Origin: an uncultured Clostridia bacterium
GTDB taxonomy: Bacteria > Bacillota_A > Clostridia > Oscillospirales > Acutalibacteraceae
Direction: 5' to 3'
Assembly (NCBI GenBank): GCA_944380625.1
Contig: CALWIE010000095.1
Location: 1 to 13,518 of the forward strand
Length of the DNA stretch: 13,518 nt
The position numbers were made by a program, and so were the translations under genes. Positions 11,407 to 13,518 of the stretch are shown piece by piece. The stretch's first letter is position 1. Each line of letters opens with the position of its first letter. The notes beneath the pieces were generated by a model. It was not told where the DNA came from, searched no databases, and saw only the letters and a list, made by a program, of their open reading frames with translations.

Positions 11407-12877
11407 CGTAGAAAGCGGGGTTGGGCTGGCCGGACTTCCAGCGGAGGGACTGGGCCAGCCGGCTGCCGGCCAGGCACAGGACAAAGGAGACCCCCATGGC
11501 CAGGCAGGCGAAGAAGGGGCCGTCGGGGGTGGTAAAGCCCGAGGCGGCCGCGGGCACAAAGGCGGTGAGAAACCCGCCCAGCATCCCGGCCCAGGCCCCG
11601 GCCCGGTTGATGCCCTTCCAGTAGAGGGTCAGCAGGTAGGGGGCCAGGAAGGACCCGGAGAGGATCCCCCAGGAGTAGGACATCATCTCCAGGATGGGGG
11701 TGGGGTAGTTGGCGATCAGGTAGCTCAGGACCACAAAGGCCAGGCACAAAAGGCGGGTGACGGTGGCCAGGGTGCGCTCCCCCAGGCCCTTGAGCCAGCT
11801 GGCCTTGATCCAGTCCATGGACACGGTGGAGCAGGCCGTCAGGGTGATGCTGGAGAGGGTGGAGACAGAGGCGGAGATGAGCAGCACCAGGATCACCCCG
11901 ATGAGCAGGTTGGGCAGCCCTGCGGAGTCCAGCATCAGGGGCACCAGGTAATCGGTGCCCCCCTGGGGCAGCTCCTCCCCGAAGAACAGGTGGGAGAAGG
12001 AACCGATAAAGTACCCGCCCCCGGCCACCAGCAGGGAGAAAAAGGTGGAGATCACCACGCCCCGCTTGACCTCCCGCCGGTCCCGGATGCCGTAGTACTT
12101 GTGGATCATCTGGGGCAGGCCCCAGGTGCCGAAGCTGGTCATCAGGATGGTGGAGACCAGGGCCTTGGCGGAGTTCCCCGGCAGGGGGGCCATCTGGTGG
12201 CTTTCCATGTAGTCCACCATGTTGGAAAAGCCCTGGGAGAGCCCGCCCACCTGGGGGGACTGGACCACCAGGACGATCAGGGCGGCCACCCCCACCATCA
12301 TGATGAAGCCCTGGACAAAGTCCGCCTTCAGGGTGGCCATGTAGCCCCCCAGCACCAGCACCACCGCCGAGGCGATGGCGATGATCATCATGCACACCGT
12401 CTCGTCGATGCCCAAAATCACCGAGCAGACGCTGGTGAGCCCCGTGTACACCGAGGCGGAGAAGGGGATGAAAAACAGGAAGATCACCACGCAGGAGAAC
12501 AGCCGCATGCCGGGGCTGCCAAAGCGGCGCTCGAACAGCTGGGGCATGGATTTTACGTCGTGGCGGCGGGTCAGGTCCCGGGTGCGGTTGGCCAGCACCA
12601 GCCAAGCCAGCAGGGTGCCGAACACCGCGTTTCCCACGCCCACCAGCACGCTCCACAGGCCGTAGCTCCACCCGGAGCCCCCAGAGTAGCCGATGAACAT
12701 CACCGCGGAGAAATAGGCCGTGCCGTAGGAGAGGGCGGAGATCCACGCCCCGGCGCTGCGGCCCCCCACGGTAAAGCCGGACATGTCGTTGCCCCGTCGG
12801 GAATACCACACGCCGATCCCCAGCATGAACACGGCGTACACGCCGATGACGGCCCAGATGGCCACTTCCCTGCTCAT
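11387..12877 (-). CDS. Sodium:solute symporter (SSS family, PutP-related)
   Basis: This is a 496-residue integral membrane protein with about 13 predicted helices. The family patterns are clear: GGRSAGAWISALSYGTAYFS (38-57) near helix 2, SFGTWGLPQMIHKYYGIRD (248-266) and SASVSTLSSITL (335-346). In the last, S339 and T340 align with the sodium-binding Ser/Thr pair of E. coli PutP. The position of PutP Asp55 is Tyr here (Y55), so a proline-type PutP is not assumed. Transport is expected to be sodium-driven uptake of a sugar, acid or amino acid; the substrate is unknown. The ATG at 12877 has AAGGAAG at 12886-12892, eight bases upstream. A GTG nine bases earlier overlaps that site and is rejected. 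The short tail EKEEEA overlaps a plus-strand terminator. Its promoter and a complex inverted repeat lie upstream. Confidence 0.92.
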   Translation of the reverse strand: MSREVAIWAVIGVYAVFMLGIGVWYSRRGNDMSGFTVGGRSAGAWISALSYGTAYFSAVMFIGYSGGSGWSYGLWSVLVGVGNAVFGTLLAWLVLANRTRDLTRRHDVKSMPQLFERRFGSPGMRLFSCVVIFLFFIPFSASVYTGLTSVCSVILGIDETVCMMIIAIASAVVLVLGGYMATLKADFVQGFIMMVGVAALIVLVVQSPQVGGLSQGFSNMVDYMESHQMAPLPGNSAKALVSTILMTSFGTWGLPQMIHKYYGIRDRREVKRGVVISTFFSLLVAGGGYFIGSFSHLFFGEELPQGGTDYLVPLMLDSAGLPNLLIGVILVLLISASVSTLSSITLTACSTVSMDWIKASWLKGLGERTLATVTRLLCLAFVVLSYLIANYPTPILEMMSYSWGILSGSFLAPYLLTLYWKGINRAGAWAGMLGGFLTAFVPAAASGFTTPDGPFFACLAMGVSFVLCLAGSRLAQSLRWKSGQPNPAFYEKEEEA

Positions 12878-12901
12878 GGGTATCACTTCCTTGTTTTATA
12901 G

Positions 12902-12936
12902 TTTAAAGCACACATGCTTTAAATCATAGGTGTGCT
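12902..12936. promoter_or_regulatory. Nested inverted repeats in the symporter leader (probable operator or RNA switch)
   Basis: TTTAAAGCA (12902-12910) and TGCTTTAAA (12915-12923) form a perfect 9-bp-arm palindrome with a 4-bp centre. AGCACAC (12907-12913) also pairs with GTGTGCT (12930-12936) over 16 bp, so the two pairings exclude one another. Both lie downstream of the expected start point near 12942 and upstream of the ribosome site. It may be a roadblock operator for an unknown regulator, or alternative leader hairpins. The sequence is unlike the operators in front of lacI. Confidence 0.65.
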
Positions 12937-12948
12937 AAAGTGAAATGG

Positions 12949-12977
12949 ATTATACCACACCCCATCCCGAAAGGCAA
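12949..12977 (-). promoter_or_regulatory. Promoter of the symporter gene
   Basis: On the minus strand, TTGCCT (12977-12972) and a perfect TATAAT (12954-12949), extended by TGG, are 17 bp apart. The start point would be near 12942, giving a leader of about 65 nt that contains the nested inverted repeats. Confidence 0.85.
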
Positions 12978-13009
12978 GGGGGAGAGAAGGATTTTTTCCC
13001 CCAAAGGGC

Positions 13010-13040
13010 AAAAAAAAGAAGAGGCCCCAGGGGGCCCCTC
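13010..13040 (-). terminator. Intrinsic terminator of the MFS transporter gene
   Basis: On the minus strand a GC-rich hairpin (13040-13021, with GAGG/CCTC ends, a C-run/G-run inner stem and a two-base bulge) is followed by TTCTTTTTTTT (13020-13010). It lies directly after the MFS stop codon and separates that gene from the symporter promoter. Confidence 0.85.
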
Positions 13041-13055
13041 CGTTTCAGGCGGGGT

Positions 13056-13518
13056 TTAGCTGAAGACCTTTTCCCGGTTGGCGACCCTCAAAAACAGGGT
13101 GAGCACCAGTCCCAGCCCCGCCAGGACGCAGAGGGCCAGGTACAGGGTGTGGATGTCCGTGCGGTCCACCAGGAAGCCCCCGGCGTTTTGCACCAGGATG
13201 CCCGCCAGGTTGGTGGCGGAGTTGACCACCGAGAGGCCGGTGGTGGTGTAGCGGGGGTCCAGGAGGTTGCGGACCATCTTCAGGTTGATCATCACAAACA
13301 GGGTGGAGGCGATGGCCTTTAAAAACACCATGGCTAAAATGGCCACCGCCGCCGAGCGGGTGAACCCGTAGAACAGGAACTGGGCCAGGATGATGCAGAA
13401 GCTTGAGAGGATCAGGGTCTTGCCCGAAAAGCGGTCCATGTACTTGTTGGAGAAGATGATGATGGGGGCCTCTACCAGGGTGCTGAAAAACAGCACCGTG
13501 CCCACCACAGAGGTGGGG
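13056..13518 (-). CDS. MFS transporter, C-terminal half (5' end outside window)
   Basis: The frame is open from the window edge to the stop at 13056 and shows about 153 residues; the start lies beyond the window. Roughly five to six hydrophobic helices are visible, consistent with helices 7-12 of a major facilitator. VEAPIIIFSNKYMDRFSGKTLIL (near visible residues 17-39) looks like the conserved loop between helices 8 and 9 in the LacY/nucleoside-symporter-like MFS group. Further on, DPRYTTTGLSVVNSATNLAGILVQNAGGFLVD is typical of the helix 10-11 region. The substrate is unknown; sugar-type cargo would fit the neighbouring LacI and oxidoreductase genes, but this is inference. It has its own terminator, so it is not in one transcript with the symporter by default. 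Confidence 0.8.
   Translation of the reverse strand, partial: PTSVVGTVLFFSTLVEAPIIIFSNKYMDRFSGKTLILSSFCIILAQFLFYGFTRSAAVAILAMVFLKAIASTLFVMINLKMVRNLLDPRYTTTGLSVVNSATNLAGILVQNAGGFLVDRTDIHTLYLALCVLAGLGLVLTLFLRVANREKVFS

Noticed and set aside
11283..12809. A second long minus-strand frame across the symporter gene
   Set aside because: It overlaps the symporter in another frame, with a low-complexity translation and no ribosome site; the symporter frame has the family motifs.
12878..12886. GTG start of the symporter three codons upstream
   Set aside because: It overlaps the ribosome site AAGGAAG, leaving no spacing; the ATG at 12877 is eight bases downstream of that site.

Overview
This window reads as a chromosomal segment of a GC-rich Gram-positive bacterium. 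The most likely source is a Clostridia member of the Oscillospiraceae type (Flavonifractor/Lawsonibacter/Intestinimonas-like gut anaerobes). That placement is an inference from very GC-rich codon use, strong AGGAGG Shine-Dalgarno sites, sigma-A promoters, an AraR-type GntR/LacI hybrid repressor, a TM287/288-type heterodimeric exporter and GC-rich intergenic repeats. No phage, transposase, CRISPR array, tRNA or rRNA was seen.

Layout. (1) 1-1684, plus strand: the C-terminal part of an AraR-like sugar repressor, then a ROK-family sugar kinase. (2) 1685-2340: about 650 bp without a credible gene, filled with repeats. It holds two 57-bp hairpin repeats (the second ends in a T-run and probably terminates the ROK operon), two 67-bp repeats that differ at one base, four small stem-loops whose stems differ by compensatory changes, and a cluster of G/C-run hairpins. 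(3) 2341-8249, plus strand: a strong promoter, a structured leader and a tight four-gene operon. Its genes encode ABC exporter subunit 1 (degenerate ATPase residues and a 230-residue extracytoplasmic insert), ABC exporter subunit 2 (degenerate signature motif), a cytidylate-kinase-like protein and a diacylglycerol/lipid-kinase-like protein. A 12-bp hairpin terminator follows. (4) 8272-10499, minus strand: a LacI-family repressor with its own promoter and two abutting operators, followed by a Gfo/Idh/MocA oxidoreductase probably in the same transcript. (5) 10584-11406, plus strand: a CmoM/SmtA-like methyltransferase, divergent from lacI, with a GTG start. (6) 11387-12977, minus strand: a sodium:solute symporter with a strong promoter and nested inverted repeats in its leader. 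(7) 13010-13518, minus strand: the C-terminal half of an MFS transporter and its terminator; the gene runs off the window.

How the genes may work together. The minus-strand block (transporters, LacI regulator, sugar-type oxidoreductase) looks like accessory carbohydrate or polyol metabolism. Only the autoregulatory operators in front of lacI are visible, so the link to the transporters is inferred. The exporter operon is translationally coupled (ATGA overlap, then gaps of 17 and 1 bp). Both exporter subunits are complementary halves of one asymmetric ATPase, and the two trailing kinase-like genes suggest a lipid or nucleotide connection that is not established.

The least explained items are the repeat mosaic at 1712-2320, the mutually exclusive pairings in the exporter leader, and the nested inverted repeats before the symporter.
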